A stretch of DNA of 49,426 nt, taken from Haplomitrium mnioides (taxonomy: Eukaryota > Marchantiophyta > Haplomitriopsida > Calobryales). The notes under the pieces were generated by a model. That model worked only from the letters and a program-made list of their open reading frames with translations, was not told the origin of the DNA and made no database searches. Positions 19,758-30,203 of the stretch are shown piece after piece; position 1 is the stretch's first letter; every line of letters begins with the position of its first letter. The stretch lies in contig JBNGIS010031066.1 of the NCBI GenBank assembly GCA_049999725.1, forward strand, positions 41,220-90,645, given 5' to 3'. A program made the position numbers and the translations under genes.

Positions 19758-20960
19758 TCAAATAAAATTTCCAATTTCTTCTTCATCATGACCAACAAAT
19801 GAAAGAAAGAACAAAACTTGCAAACCATCAAAGAAAATATTATACGGGTGGTCAAAAGTACTTCGGAATTGTTATTGATGGAATGAATCAAAAGAAAACA
19901 CCTATTTCACACTAGCTTTTGCCACCAAAAAACATTGATAAAGATTGTTCGGTGGATGTGCATGCTGTTGGTGCCTTAATATTTAATGATGCTCTTTCTT
20001 TAGAGGTCTTCTTAACCTACAAAAACTTGAGAAGCAATTCCAATTTGACAGTTACGGTGCTCAATAGAATACTATATGACTTTGAAGGGTCGTTGTCTCC
20101 AACTTTGTATCTTTTGTTGGACAATATAATACGAGAGAATAAGAACTCCATCTTTTTTGGATATCCTTGTCTTTTTATTGCCAAGAATGTTTTCTAAAAA
20201 ATCAAGGTGGGATTTCTCATGGTTGGCCGTACACATGATCAAATCAATCAAATGTTCAACAGATTTTTGAAACATTTGAAACGTGTCAAAGCTTTTACAA
20301 TAATAAATCTTAGCAATACACAACAATTATCATGTAATCCTAAACCTCAAATAACTCTTTTGATAGAAACTTGAGATTTTGAAATGTTTCTGCAACAATA
20401 TCCTTTTGTGGTTCAAATAACACATGATATTATCTTTATTCAACAATTCAAGTTCCAATTGAATGATTCCAAGTCAAAGATTTGGAGCAAACAGTTTTCA
20501 AAAGGTGAATTTTCGTTACCTCCAGATGGTATTTGTCAACTCAAGTGCCTACATGAAGTGGAGAAAGAAATTTTTAAGTTCAATGTTGATTCCTCTCAAG
20601 GCATATTCTAAAATCAAATGATCTTGAAAAGAAGAAAGAGAAGTTGACGCCGAGAAAGTGGTCTTTGCAATAAGTGACAACATAAGTGATAACTGCTACA
20701 AGCTCTTTAGAGATTCTGATATTCAATGGTGGAACGACTTTTTTCTTACCCAACATTAGATTGTGGCTTATATCTTTGGAAGAAAAAGACGAGGACTCAA
20801 AGCAAAAGTCACATTTTCACCTTCACAACTGGCAAGTACTTGTAATGAATCTCAAAATGTTTGTATAGGTTCTTTGTTTGATGGTCAACATGTTGAGGAA
20901 GATGCTATAGTAGAACATATACTTTCTATGTGTCGAGCAATCTACAATAGAGTACTTAGA

Positions 20961-21705
20961 CCGTGAGAAGGGGCTATTTCACACAACACTAGATACATGC
21001 ACAAATTTGGAAACCTACATAAGGTGAAAGCCAAAGTGTTTATTTGTGTTGTTGCATCACTTGTCAGTCGAGTGTGTATGAGTTTTTTTCATTTTTTGTG
21101 AATTTTGAGCTTCTAGCCTGGTTGTTTCTTTCAGTTTGTGTTAGCTTGTGGTGTTTTATTATATTTTATTGTTTTATTGTTGTTATTCCATCTTGCACCT
21201 TTCTTCTCTCCCTCCTCTCCATTCTCTTCCTTTTTTTTCTGCTTTCCCTAGTGAATGTCATGGATCATGCAATGCAAGGGGGAGCCCTGTGGAATCCAGA
21301 GGAATCAAGTAAGAAGGCTAGCAAGATGAGCAAAGGAACTCGCAGTAGATTGTGACAGAGGCAGGGCTGACAAGGGTGATCAAGAGGAAATCAAAGAGAG
21401 ATGAGAGGAGAGATCAAAAGAATGGAGCAGCAAAAGAATTCAAGAAGAGGAGGGCAGAAATTGAAGGGGATGAATCGTGGAGGAATTAATTGAGGAGGGA
21501 GCCAGCAACATCGAAGAGGAATCATGTGAGGAGGAATTCATGAGAAGAATTACGGGAGATGAAGGCGAGGGGGAGGGCAGTCAAGATACGTGCAGAGGGC
21601 TATCACTCGAGTGGATCGGAAGTCGTAGCACTCTGAAGACTTGCCCAGCGGCAACAAACAACGTACAAAGGAGTATGCAACGGGTGAAGCCAAGTAGAGA
21701 GAAGG
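20961..21705. other. No gene recognised
   Basis: A T-rich stretch (21040-21250) is followed by a purine-rich stretch. Nothing with protein motifs. The purine-rich part runs into the first assembly gap and may already belong to the outer LTR-like repeat. Confidence 0.4.
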
Positions 21706-21805
21706 NNNNNNNNNNNNNNNNNNNNNNNNNNNNNNNNNNNNNNNNNNNNNNNNNNNNNNNNNNNNNNNNNNNNNNNNNNNNNNNNNNNNNNNNNNNNNNN
21801 NNNNN
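21706..21805. other. Assembly gap, 100 N
   Basis: Exactly 100 N, probably a placeholder of unknown true size. Apparent open frames across it are artefacts. Confidence 0.98.
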
Positions 21806-22492
21806 AAACGTGGCATCCCCGGCGTGCTTCACGGGATTCAACAAGCGACGTGGCCGCTCTCGGGGGCCCGAAGAGCTTAACAAGGTTGCGCCACTCTAAG
21901 TGGGGAACCCAGTTAAGTGGGTTCCGATCCGTCTTCCGACATAGGGAGCCCGCTTAACAAGGATCCAAGAAGGGGGGTCTGATGGGTCATAAGGTAAGGG
22001 CGAAAAAGGGATAAACAAAGCGGTGACTAATGAAAAGATGACTTGTTATCATTCTGCAGCATGGAGGATTGATGGGAAGGACAACTACGAAGTAAAGTGA
22101 GAAGGGTGAAGCGGCAACTCATCACAATTTCGGAGCTTCCGGGAGTCCGTCAGGCGTTGCAAAAACGTGGCGCCCCCAATGTACTTCACGAGATTTAGGG
22201 TCACGTGGTGGTTCTAGGGAGTTTGCGGACCCTTAGCGGAAAAGTGGCGGGCTTCATAGATCTTAACGGGGTTGAGCCTTCCTAAGTGGGGAGCCTAGTT
22301 AAGTGGGTTCCGATCCGTCTTCCAATGTGAGGAGTCCACTTAACGAGAATCCGTCGGGAAGCCCAATCGGAGACCAAGGAAAGAGCGCCGAAAGGGCAAT
22401 ATATCGTGGGTCCGACCAAAGGAGAACAAGTAAAACCGAAAGGGCGATCTATCGCAATTCTAGCCAAAGGAGAACTAGGTGGTGCCGAAGGG
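21806..22492 (+). repeat. Outer LTR-like repeat, first segment, with internal duplication
   Basis: Two diverged copies of one module (AAACGTGGC … GTGGGGAACC … TTCCGATCCGTCTTCC) start near 21806 and 22163, about 357 bp apart. Each holds an inverted repeat, the clearest being GGAACCCA-GTTAAG-TGGGTTCC near 21905. Related GGAACCCTAGTTAAG modules occur in the Gypsy-2 LTRs (near 28325 and 37284), so the outer repeat and Gypsy-2 are probably related families. The segment continues at 26602 after the Gypsy-1 insertion. Confidence 0.6.
22380..22492 (+). repeat. About 48-53-bp tandem repeat that was the Gypsy-1 target, left part
   Basis: Units of the form CGAAAGGGCGATCTATCGCA … CCAAAGGAGAA repeat here and continue at 26602-26770, giving about six units in all. 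Removing Gypsy-1 and one GTGAT rejoins a unit, with …CCGAAGGGGTGAT running into CCATCGACGATATGGC. Confidence 0.7.
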
Positions 22493-22497
22493 GTGAT
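22493..22497 (+). other. Target-site duplication GTGAT, left copy
   Basis: GTGAT directly precedes the TG of the Gypsy-1 5' LTR and is repeated exactly at 26602-26606 after the CA of the 3' LTR. Confidence 0.9.
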
Positions 22498-22906
22498 TGT
22501 AATAATACAAGCATAAGGTTGTGCTATTTATAAGAAAATAGAGAGGATTGAAGGAAGTGGTAGTGAGTCACTTTTAGGTTAAGATTGGATTACTTGCTTT
22601 TGAAGTCACTTTTGGTGGAGAGTCACTTTTAGGTTACTTGCATTCAAAGTCACTTTTGGTAATGAGTCACATTTAGGGCTGAAATGAGAAGTGACTTGTA
22701 AGTGAAGAAAGAGGGATGACACTCTCTTCTCTTGTATAAATAGAAGGGCTTCTTAGCCCCACTTCTCATTCTGGAGTTCCTCTCAAATCATTTGAGTTCT
22801 TTGGTTGCTTGGCTTTAGTTTGCTTATTGGTTTTGAGTTGTGTAACTCTTTTAGAGTTGTCTTGAATTATTACTTACTTGGAATTCATTCTTTGAGTTCT
22901 TTTACA
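22498..22906 (+). repeat. Gypsy-1 5' LTR, 409 bp
   Basis: Starts TGTAATAATACAAG and ends CTTTTACA. A TATA box TATAAATA lies at 22738-22745. The U3 part holds about six AGTCACTTTTRG repeats (22566-22700) in both orientations, which could be promoter-proximal binding sites. Confidence 0.93.
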
Positions 22907-22907
22907 T

Positions 22908-22920
22908 TGGTATCAGAGCC
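22908..22920 (+). other. Gypsy-1 primer-binding site (initiator Met-tRNA)
   Basis: TGGTATCAGAGCC lies two bases after the LTR end. It is the standard complement of the 3' end of plant initiator methionine tRNA. Confidence 0.95.
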
Positions 22921-22937
22921 ACGTTCTTTTCGGTGAA

Positions 22938-23790
22938 ATGGAGAATCAAGAAGGGAGGATGCAAACGATGCAACAACAAATTGAACATCTTTCTTGCTTG
23001 TTAGAAGTTCAAATGAAAATGAGGAATAGGGCACCTTTTCAAGAAGAAGAAAGTCATGTGCGGTTTCCCAAGCCAAAGGCTTATGATAGCAAGATGGTTC
23101 CTGGTGCATCAGAGAATTTCTTGTTCGATTGTGAGCAATATTTTGAGGCTACCAATATAAGAGAGGATGGTAGAAGGATTCTATTCGCTGCAAGTCAGTT
23201 GGAAAGAGTGGCAAAGACTTGGTGGAGATATCAAATTGAGCAAGCTCAACGTGGATTTGTCACTCTAATTGCTTCTTAGCAAGAGTTTAAAGGAATGGTA
23301 AATCTAAGATTTAGGGTTTTGAATGCTCCAAAGGTGGCAAGAGATCGTTTGGCAGAATTGAAGCAACTTGGTACGGTAAGGAGCTATGTCACGCAATTTC
23401 AAAATATCATTATGCAAATTCCTAATATGGGCGAGGGAGAAGCTTTGGATTGTTTTGTTCGAGGATTGAAGTCTCGCACTAGAATGGAAGTGACAATGAG
23501 GGAGCCTTCTCAACTAGAAGAAGCAATGAGTATGGCAGAAAGATATGACTCGCTACTAGCGACTAACGAGGCTAAGCCACGTCCACGTCTACAATAAGCT
23601 TTACCAAATGTTTGTGTGCCAGCAAATGAGGCTATACCTATGGAGATTGATGTGGCATAGAGAGTGGCACTCACTGATGGAGAACATGAGCGTCTACGCC
23701 AAAGTAGAGGATGTTTTTATCATCGACAGCTTGGTCATATGACTGCAAATTGCCCACGTCGCCAAGGTCGACCACGTGCTCTTGTTCAAG
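22938..23790 (+). pseudogene. Gypsy-1 gag (broken)
   Basis: ATG at 22938 begins MENQEGRMQTMQQQIEHLSC. The retrotransposon gag core follows (YDSKMVPGASENFLFDCEQY, AKTWWRYQ, VRSYVTQFQNII, DCFVRGLKSRTRMEV). The frame is constant but cut by TAG at 23277-23279, TAA at 23595-23597 and TAG at 23658-23660. The zinc knuckle reads CFYHRQLGHMTANC, with His where the second Cys is expected, so metal binding would be weakened. The sequence then enters the 100-N gap. Confidence 0.9.
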
Positions 23791-23890
23791 NNNNNNNNNN
23801 NNNNNNNNNNNNNNNNNNNNNNNNNNNNNNNNNNNNNNNNNNNNNNNNNNNNNNNNNNNNNNNNNNNNNNNNNNNNNNNNNNNNNNNNNN
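23791..23890. other. Assembly gap, 100 N
   Basis: Placeholder gap between the gag zinc knuckle and the protease of Gypsy-1. Confidence 0.98.
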
Positions 23891-25753
23891 TATGGTTGAT
23901 GAGTATTCTTGTAGAATGTTGGTAGATTGTGAAAGTTATGAAAATTTCATGTCACTACGTTTTGCAAAGAAAATCAAAGCTACGACTTTGCCGATCAATG
24001 AAAGTTTTGTGGCTATGGCTGATGGCCAAAAACATGAGGTATTCCATTCTCGCAAGCCATTTCTTTTAAAGATTGGCAAAGATTATGAGGAATCTATGGA
24101 TTTTGTTACTGCACCCGTACAGTATGGCATTTTTTTTGGGCTTGCCTTGGCTTGAAGATCGGTCTGCTCAAGTTGATTGGGCAAAACGGAAAATTCAAGT
24201 TACTTTACAAGGAAAGCAATTTCTTTTGGGGCATCTGGCACCGTTGGTGAAGAAGCCCAAATCAGTTCAGCATAATAATTTGATGGAGAAAGAGTTGCTT
24301 GTCTTTGCTGTATGGATTAAGCCTATTGTGGACTTGAATAAAGAGGGAGGGAAATCTATACCAACCTCAATGATTGATGATATCTTGAAGGAGTTTTCCG
24401 ATATGTTTCCGGATGATTTGCCAAAGGGGTTACCAGATGATCGTGGAATGCCCTTTCCGATAGAGTTGATACCAGGAAGTATTCTGTATAATCAACCTAT
24501 ATACAGGTTATCGCCACAAGAGTTGGAAGAGCTTTGACGGATCTTGTTGAGAAGGATTTCATTCAGCATAGTACTTCGTCTTGGGGAGCACCGGTATTCT
24601 TTGTACCAAAGAAAGATGGTGGATTTCGTCTTTGTACTGATTATTGTGGTTTGAACAAGCAAACCGTCAAGAATGCTTATCCTTTACCGCGTATTGATGA
24701 CTTGTTGGATCAACTGAGTGGTGCATGGTTTTTTTTGAAGCTTGATCTTCGAAGTCGTTATTAGCAAATTCCTATCAAGCCAAGTGATGTTCCAAAGACA
24801 GCTTTTTGTACAAGGTATGGACATTTTGAGTAGAAGGTCCATACATTTGGTCTCACTAATGCTCCGGCTATATTCATGGATCAAATGCATCGAATTTTCG
24901 ATGGGTTATTAGATAAGTCATTTTTGGTATTCTTGGATGTCATTCTTATTTTTAGCAAAACTGAAGATGAGCATCGCAATCATTTGAAAGAAGTTTTGCA
25001 AAGATTACGCAATTGGAAGTTTTATTGTAAGCGTACCAAGTGCAAATTTGGAAGCAAGAGGTTACTTACTTGGGGCACAAGGTGTCGGCGGATGATATAA
25101 AGATGGAAGAAGAGAAAATCAAGGCTATTACTGAGTGGCCAACACCAAAAGAAGCAAAGGACATTAGAGCCTTCAATGAATTGGCAAGCTTCTATCAACG
25201 ATTCATCTATTGTTATCCACATATTGCTACACCACTTACTAATTTGCTAGGCAAGGAGGTCAATTTTCAATGGACCGCCAAAGAGCAAGCGGCATTTCAA
25301 CAACTCAAAGATGCAGTCTCTTCTCGTTCTATTCTACAGCCTTATCATCCAAAGGCACGTTGTATAGTTGATTTTGATGCTTCTAATTTTGCTATTGGAG
25401 CAGTTTTGCAGCAAGAGTTTGAAGATGGGCTTCATCCAATTGCCTTCATGTCACGCCGGTTGAATGCAGCGGAAAGAAACTATTCTGCAAGGGATTGAGA
25501 GCAATTGGCAATGGTTTATGCTACAAAAGTATGGAGGCATTATCTTTTGGGAAGACCTGTAGTTATGCACACAAATCACAAACCATTGTTACAACCAGTA
25601 CATTTGGAAAATATGACAAGTCGTCATCATCGATGGGAAGATCAATTGCAACTCTTTGATATCAAGCTAGAATACAAGCCAGGAAGGTTCCACACCATTC
25701 CTGATGCATTGTCACGAAGGCCGGATCATCGAGTGAATACAATGGAGGTGAGC
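23891..25753 (+). pseudogene. Gypsy-1 pol: protease, RT, RNase H (broken)
   Basis: The protease active site reads LVDCESYENF where LVDCGASHNF or similar is usual; the Asp stays but the glycine is lost. A frameshift occurs at the T8 run near 24130. The RT has [36 protein letters not shown] and [14 protein letters not shown] stops lie at 24762-24764 and 24831-24833. The catalytic YxDD box reads FLDV, so the second Asp is Val. A frameshift near 25060 leads to LGHKVSADDIKMEEEKI and RNase H (VDFDASNFAIGAVLQQ, RRLNAAERNYS, a TGA at about 25496, then VYATKVWRHYLLG and TNHKPLL). The 400-N gap follows. Confidence 0.92.
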
Positions 25754-26153
25754 NNNNNNNNNNNNNNNNNNNNNNNNNNNNNNNNNNNNNNNNNNNNNNN
25801 NNNNNNNNNNNNNNNNNNNNNNNNNNNNNNNNNNNNNNNNNNNNNNNNNNNNNNNNNNNNNNNNNNNNNNNNNNNNNNNNNNNNNNNNNNNNNNNNNNNN
25901 NNNNNNNNNNNNNNNNNNNNNNNNNNNNNNNNNNNNNNNNNNNNNNNNNNNNNNNNNNNNNNNNNNNNNNNNNNNNNNNNNNNNNNNNNNNNNNNNNNNN
26001 NNNNNNNNNNNNNNNNNNNNNNNNNNNNNNNNNNNNNNNNNNNNNNNNNNNNNNNNNNNNNNNNNNNNNNNNNNNNNNNNNNNNNNNNNNNNNNNNNNNN
26101 NNNNNNNNNNNNNNNNNNNNNNNNNNNNNNNNNNNNNNNNNNNNNNNNNNNNN
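25754..26153. other. Assembly gap, 400 N
   Basis: Placeholder gap where the Gypsy-1 integrase and polypurine tract should be. The real length is probably larger than 400 if integrase is present. Confidence 0.98.
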
Positions 26154-26160
26154 GGGATTA

Positions 26161-26601
26161 TGTAATAGTACAAGCATAAGGTTGTGCTATTTATAAGAAA
26201 ATAGAGAGGATTGAAAGAAGTGGTAGTGAGTTACTTTTAGGTTAAGATTGGATTACTTGCTTTTGAAGTCACTTTTGGTGGAGAGTCACTTTTAGGTTAC
26301 TTGCATTTGAAGTCACTTTTGGTAGTGAGTCACCTTTAGGGCTGAAATGAGAAGTGACTTATAAGTGAAGAAAGAGGGATGACACTCTCTTCTCTTGTAT
26401 AAATAGAAGGGCTTCTTAGCCCCACTCCTCATTCTGGAGTTCCTCTCGAATCATTTTGGTTCTTTGGTTGCTTGGCTTTGTCTTATATTCTTGGCTTTAG
26501 TTTGCTTATTGGTTTTGAGTTGTGTAACTCTTTTTGAGAGTTGTCTTGAATTATTACTTACTTGGAATTCAGTCTTTTAGTTCTCTTTGAGTTCTTTTAC
26601 A
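26161..26601 (+). repeat. Gypsy-1 3' LTR, 441 bp
   Basis: Starts TGTAATAGTACAAG and ends CTTTTACA. TATAAATA lies at 26398-26405. It carries an extra stretch of about 20 bp (GTCTTATATTCTTGGCTTTG) that partly duplicates its neighbour and is absent from the 5' LTR. Confidence 0.93.
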
Positions 26602-27052
26602 GTGATCCATCGACGATATGGCTAGAGGAAGATCAAAGATAGCAAAAATGTGATCTATCGACAATCTGACCGAAAGGGCAAGTAAAGGCGAAAAGGTGAT
26701 CAATCAACAATCTGGCCAAAAGAAGAAGCAAGGGACGAGCAGTCGAAAGAGCGACCTATCGCAAATCCAGAAATGATGAGGATGAAAGTTCGAAGGAGTA
26801 CGTGCGACGCTTAAATTTCAACGGAGAGCGACGTGGAGTTCACTATAGTTCTTATATTGAGCAAAAGGACAACTTAAGCGAAGGGAGCCTCAAGAGCGTA
26901 CAGTTCTTATTGCGAACGGGTTTTGAAATGGCGACAACGGTACTGTTCTTACTCGACAAGGGAAGGGTTTTACGGATGATATGGCATCCGCGGAAGAGAG
27001 GAGGAGTCAGTGGGTCAACCACAGAATCCAGTCAAACTGATGGTCTGCCTAC
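26602..27052 (+). repeat. Outer LTR-like repeat, second segment
   Basis: It begins with the right copy of the GTGAT duplication and the rest of the 48-53-bp tandem array (to about 26770). Sequence without a recognisable gene follows up to the Gypsy-2 insertion. The last part (27012-27052, GGGTCAACC … CTACCCC) is one unit of a module that recurs about 125 bp farther on after Gypsy-2 is removed (39041 on). Confidence 0.65.
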
Positions 27053-27057
27053 CCCTT
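27053..27057 (+). other. Target-site duplication CCCTT, left copy
   Basis: CCCTT precedes the TG of the Gypsy-2 5' LTR and recurs at 38957-38961 after the CA of its 3' LTR. Confidence 0.88.
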
Positions 27058-30000
27058 TGTGGGAGCACGGTTGCTAACAGAGAATTAGAAGTAGCTCGAA
27101 CAAGTTATTTTCGACGCAGTGGAGTAAAAAGAAAATGGTAAAGCTTCAAGTTTTGGATTAATAAGTATAGAATTGTAAGATGTAAGGATTAGAAGAACAT
27201 TCTGGGTATCATTGGCCAAGGAGAGAGGGCTAAGTGATGAGGAAGTTGATGTCTTTTTCAGTGAAGGAATTTTATTTTATTTTTGGTAAAACTAATCTAA
27301 GTGTTGAGGGCCAAGGCTAGCCCATGTCTATTGGTATTCTAGTTATGATGGACAACTTGCCTAGGAGCCAGGTGAAGTGTATCGGAGAACAGGTTGCTCT
27401 TTTGTGTCGTGAATTAGGTCCGTCTAGGGACAGAATAGTAAGTAGGTGGCCTTAGACCCCCTAGGGGGGATGCCTCTCGAAAGAAGAAGAGAGGAGGAGG
27501 TTTTCATATATGTGTAGGTTCATTGGGTAAGGCTTATGGGATAAGTAGAAGCCTCACGATGAACGATATGCGATGTTCTCGTGAGGAAGAAATGTGGAGA
27601 TCGAATAGAAGGGAAAGATTCTCTTCTCTGCAAGGCTACGTCAAATTGCCTATTGTGGCTGATAAAATGTGAATGATTCGAATGATGATTGGATTTGTAT
27701 ACGAATGGAAAAACGAAGTGGAATGTTGCGATCCGATCTCTGTAAGCTTCCGCGAATTCAGTGAAGGCTGCGAGTGATTTGAAAGGAGATGCTGCGAAGG
27801 CCTCCCTATTGTGAGAATTGATTGAAAGAGGCTGCAAAGGAGAGTCTTTGTCTGGAGAAGAATACTTGTTGGATATTGGGAGAGGAAGGAATGCTGTAAC
27901 AATCGGATGAAGAAGAAGGTGAGAATTGATGAAAAGGAAATGAACGGATGTTGCGACAAATTGAATAAGGTTGCATTGGAAATTCGAATGTCCGACTGTG
28001 CTATGAAATTGAATGTTGTGATGGAATTATGAATGATGAAGAATGAAGGGTGACTTGATTTGAATGAAGGATTCGAAATTATTGAAATCGATGGATTGAA
28101 GGGAAGAATGGTCGTGTATAAGAGCCCAAAGCGAGAAATGTGTGGAAAATGTTGAGCAAGAATCGATCGGCTGCGAGGAGGTGATTGGCTGACGGAATTT
28201 TTACTGTAATTGGAAAGAATTAAAATTTTTAAAGAAATGAGCAAGAATTGGAAGCGAGCGGAAGAAAGGTCCATGAAGAGTCTGTGGTCTGAAGAAGGCT
28301 TCGAAAACTTGCCTTCCTATATGGGGAACCCTAGTTAAGGGGGTTCCGATTTGTTTTCCGAGGTGGGACACACCCTGGTTAAGAGGGTTTACGTTGACTA
28401 TCTGTGTGGGGATCCGAAGTAGAGTCTCCAGTTAAATTGGTTTCAATTGGGGTTACGAAGTGAGGAGCCCTAGTTAGGAAGGTTGCATTCCGAGGAGATC
28501 AACGGAAGGATGATTGGCGAAATGACAATGAAGCAAAACAGTGATATTTGAGACAGTGATTTATCGGTGTTTTGCACGAAAAGGAAAGGCGAGCAAGGAG
28601 AGAAGTTAAATGGCGAATTAGTGATTTATTGTGGTTTCGGTGTGGAAGTCGAACTGAAAGTTCGAAAGGGCGAAACGATTACTTGGATGAATTCGAAAAG
28701 TTCGAATTGAAGGCAGAGGAAATAGAAGAGTTAGTGAAAGTTTGAAAATTAGTATAAGAACAATTGTTAGTGATTCGTTCTTATGGTGAGCAAAGTCCGT
28801 AGAAGTTAGTGAAAGAGTGTTATTTAGCTTAAGAACGACTTGTGAGTTGTTAGTTCTTATTGTAAACTTAGTGTGAAGAAGTTAGCGTGTAGAGAAGCAA
28901 GTTAGTTTGATTCAGAACTAGGATGACTGTTATTGTCAGTTGAGTAGGACAGGGGGTACAAGCCAATTAGCGAGTTCCTGTTTTGCTAGTTAGTCTTATT
29001 GTACAATTTTTGTTCTTCAAAGAATCAAGATCAATTGTTGTTTGTGTGTGAGGTTTTTCCCCTACTCTTGGAGAAATGGCAGAAATTGGAAGGAGCAGTA
29101 TGTGTGTGGAACATTGAATTGAGATCAGGTCCTGGTGCAAGTGTTTTGCAGGTTCCAGTTGAAGAAATCAATCAAGTTGCATTAAGGGAGAGCATGTCAG
29201 GAGTTGCATAAGTGTCTTTTGCTGGTGGCTCTGGGTTCAGGGTTCTAGATTGTGATCTGTGGGATGTTTGGTGGCAGCTAATCTGATTTGAGTTATGTTC
29301 TACTCAAGATTTTTGTATGTGTTTTGGATTGTTAAATTCTTAAGAAGAGAACCTTCTGTGATCAATCAGACAGTGGATGCTGGTTGGTGGGTTGCAGTAG
29401 AGCAAGGAGTGCTCAGATTTGTGTGTGCCTAGGGAATAGGTGGGCATTTCACAAGAAAACAGAGTAGTGGGTGGTTGGAGGAACAATAGTGGATGTCAAA
29501 TCAGGAGGGTTATTCCATGGCTGAGTTCTCAGCATCAAGCTCTGGGATATATTGGGTTGGAGTGGCATGAGTATCTAGTTTGAGGGAAGTGAGGTGTTGT
29601 AATGAAGGTAGGCACAAGAGTGTTGGTTTGAGAGTTTTAGGCAAATTGGGCAACTGTTTGCTTGGGAATTTCTTTGATTCAGCTTTTGTTTGAAATCAGC
29701 ATGTACAACAGCTTTCTTATCCTAGAAGTGTCAGTTATATAGTTTGAGTAATTCTTGGCTTTTGTTCTGTTATAGTAAGTTGTAGTAGAAGTTTATGTGT
29801 TTGGTTTTGTAAAGAAAGGTTGTCAGTCCTAGAGTGGAGAGAGGTCCATCTTTGAACTGATAGAGTGCAGTTTCAGAACTCTTTAAAGAATATGGAAAGT
29901 CGGTAAAAGTGGATTAAGAGCAAATTTCTATATAGATCTTGCGTGGTTCGATCTCGGGTTGTTCTTTTCGGGGTTGGAGTGCCATTGCTGTGCTACAACA
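27058..30000 (+). repeat. Gypsy-2 5' LTR, 2943 bp
   Basis: Starts TGTGGGAGCACG and ends GTGCTACAACA. Inside are a pair of GGGAACCCTAGTTAAG-type modules (28320-28460) and an inverted repeat AATTCGAA-AAG-TTCGAATT at 28690-28708 close to a GAAAGTTC motif. A 70-codon open stretch (28999-29211) is also kept in the 3' LTR, but identity between LTR pairs says nothing about coding. Confidence 0.93.
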
Positions 30001-30010
30001 TGTGATTTCT

Positions 30011-30030
30011 TGGCACCATTGCCGGGGATC
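30011..30030 (+). other. Gypsy-2 primer-binding site
   Basis: TGGCACCATTGCCGGGGATC lies ten bases after the LTR end. It resembles the TGGCGCCGTTGCCGGGGA site of Athila/Tat-type elements, for which tRNA-Asp has been proposed as primer. Two differences look like C to T or G to A changes. Confidence 0.75.
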
Positions 30031-30203
30031 TAATTTCTAGGGTTTGCTCTTAAGTGGGTATAGTATCATCAGTAATATTGAGAACCTGTTTTACTCGCCA
30101 CTATTAAATTCTGTTCTTAACATTCTGTTGTGGAATTTTTTTTTCTTTTTGTATTCTTTATTTTTCTATTCTGTGGGGTAGAAATACAGAAAAGAAGATG
30201 TGA

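Larger units (their letters stand above)
17640..20960 (+). pseudogene. Transposase-like (DUF7869-type, as recalled) gene remnant with intron
   Basis: The order and wording of blocks match a transposase-like family I recall as Pfam DUF7869. First come an acidic Ser-rich leader and LPDNFTKWEVYDYYTTYLKE…FLSFTKHW. A Cys cluster follows (CETCQKKIHC, about 18834-18863). After an intron come KERTKLANHQRKYYTGGQKY, then VIDGMNQKKTP (Asp codon 19877-19879), VHAVGALI, LLLDNIIRENKN (Asp codon 20120-20122) and FLMVGRTHDQINQMFNRF. The C-terminal part includes FIQQFKFQL. The two Asp blocks would be the catalytic DDE-type residues. Damage includes TAG at 19913-19915, TAA at 20195-20197, frameshifts and further stops. 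I see no terminal inverted repeats, so transposon boundaries are unknown. Family assignment is by pattern memory. Confidence 0.6.
22498..26601 (+). mobile_element. Gypsy-1: Ty3/gypsy element, complete ends, two assembly gaps
   Basis: Two LTRs, a Met-tRNA primer site, gag, protease, RT and RNase H in order, and a perfect 5-bp target duplication. The integrase is not visible. It should lie in the 400-N gap before the 3' LTR, or is deleted. LTRs differ by about a dozen substitutions over some 400 aligned bases by eye (around 3%), plus a roughly 20-bp and a roughly 12-bp length difference. The coding region is dead. Confidence 0.95.

Noticed and set aside
25662-26179. Long open frames across the 400-N gap
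   Set aside because: They exist only because N has no stop codons.
28999-29211. Conserved small gene in both Gypsy-2 LTRs (also 37889-38167)
   Set aside because: LTR pairs are identical at insertion, so similarity is expected without coding. No motif or start context supports translation.
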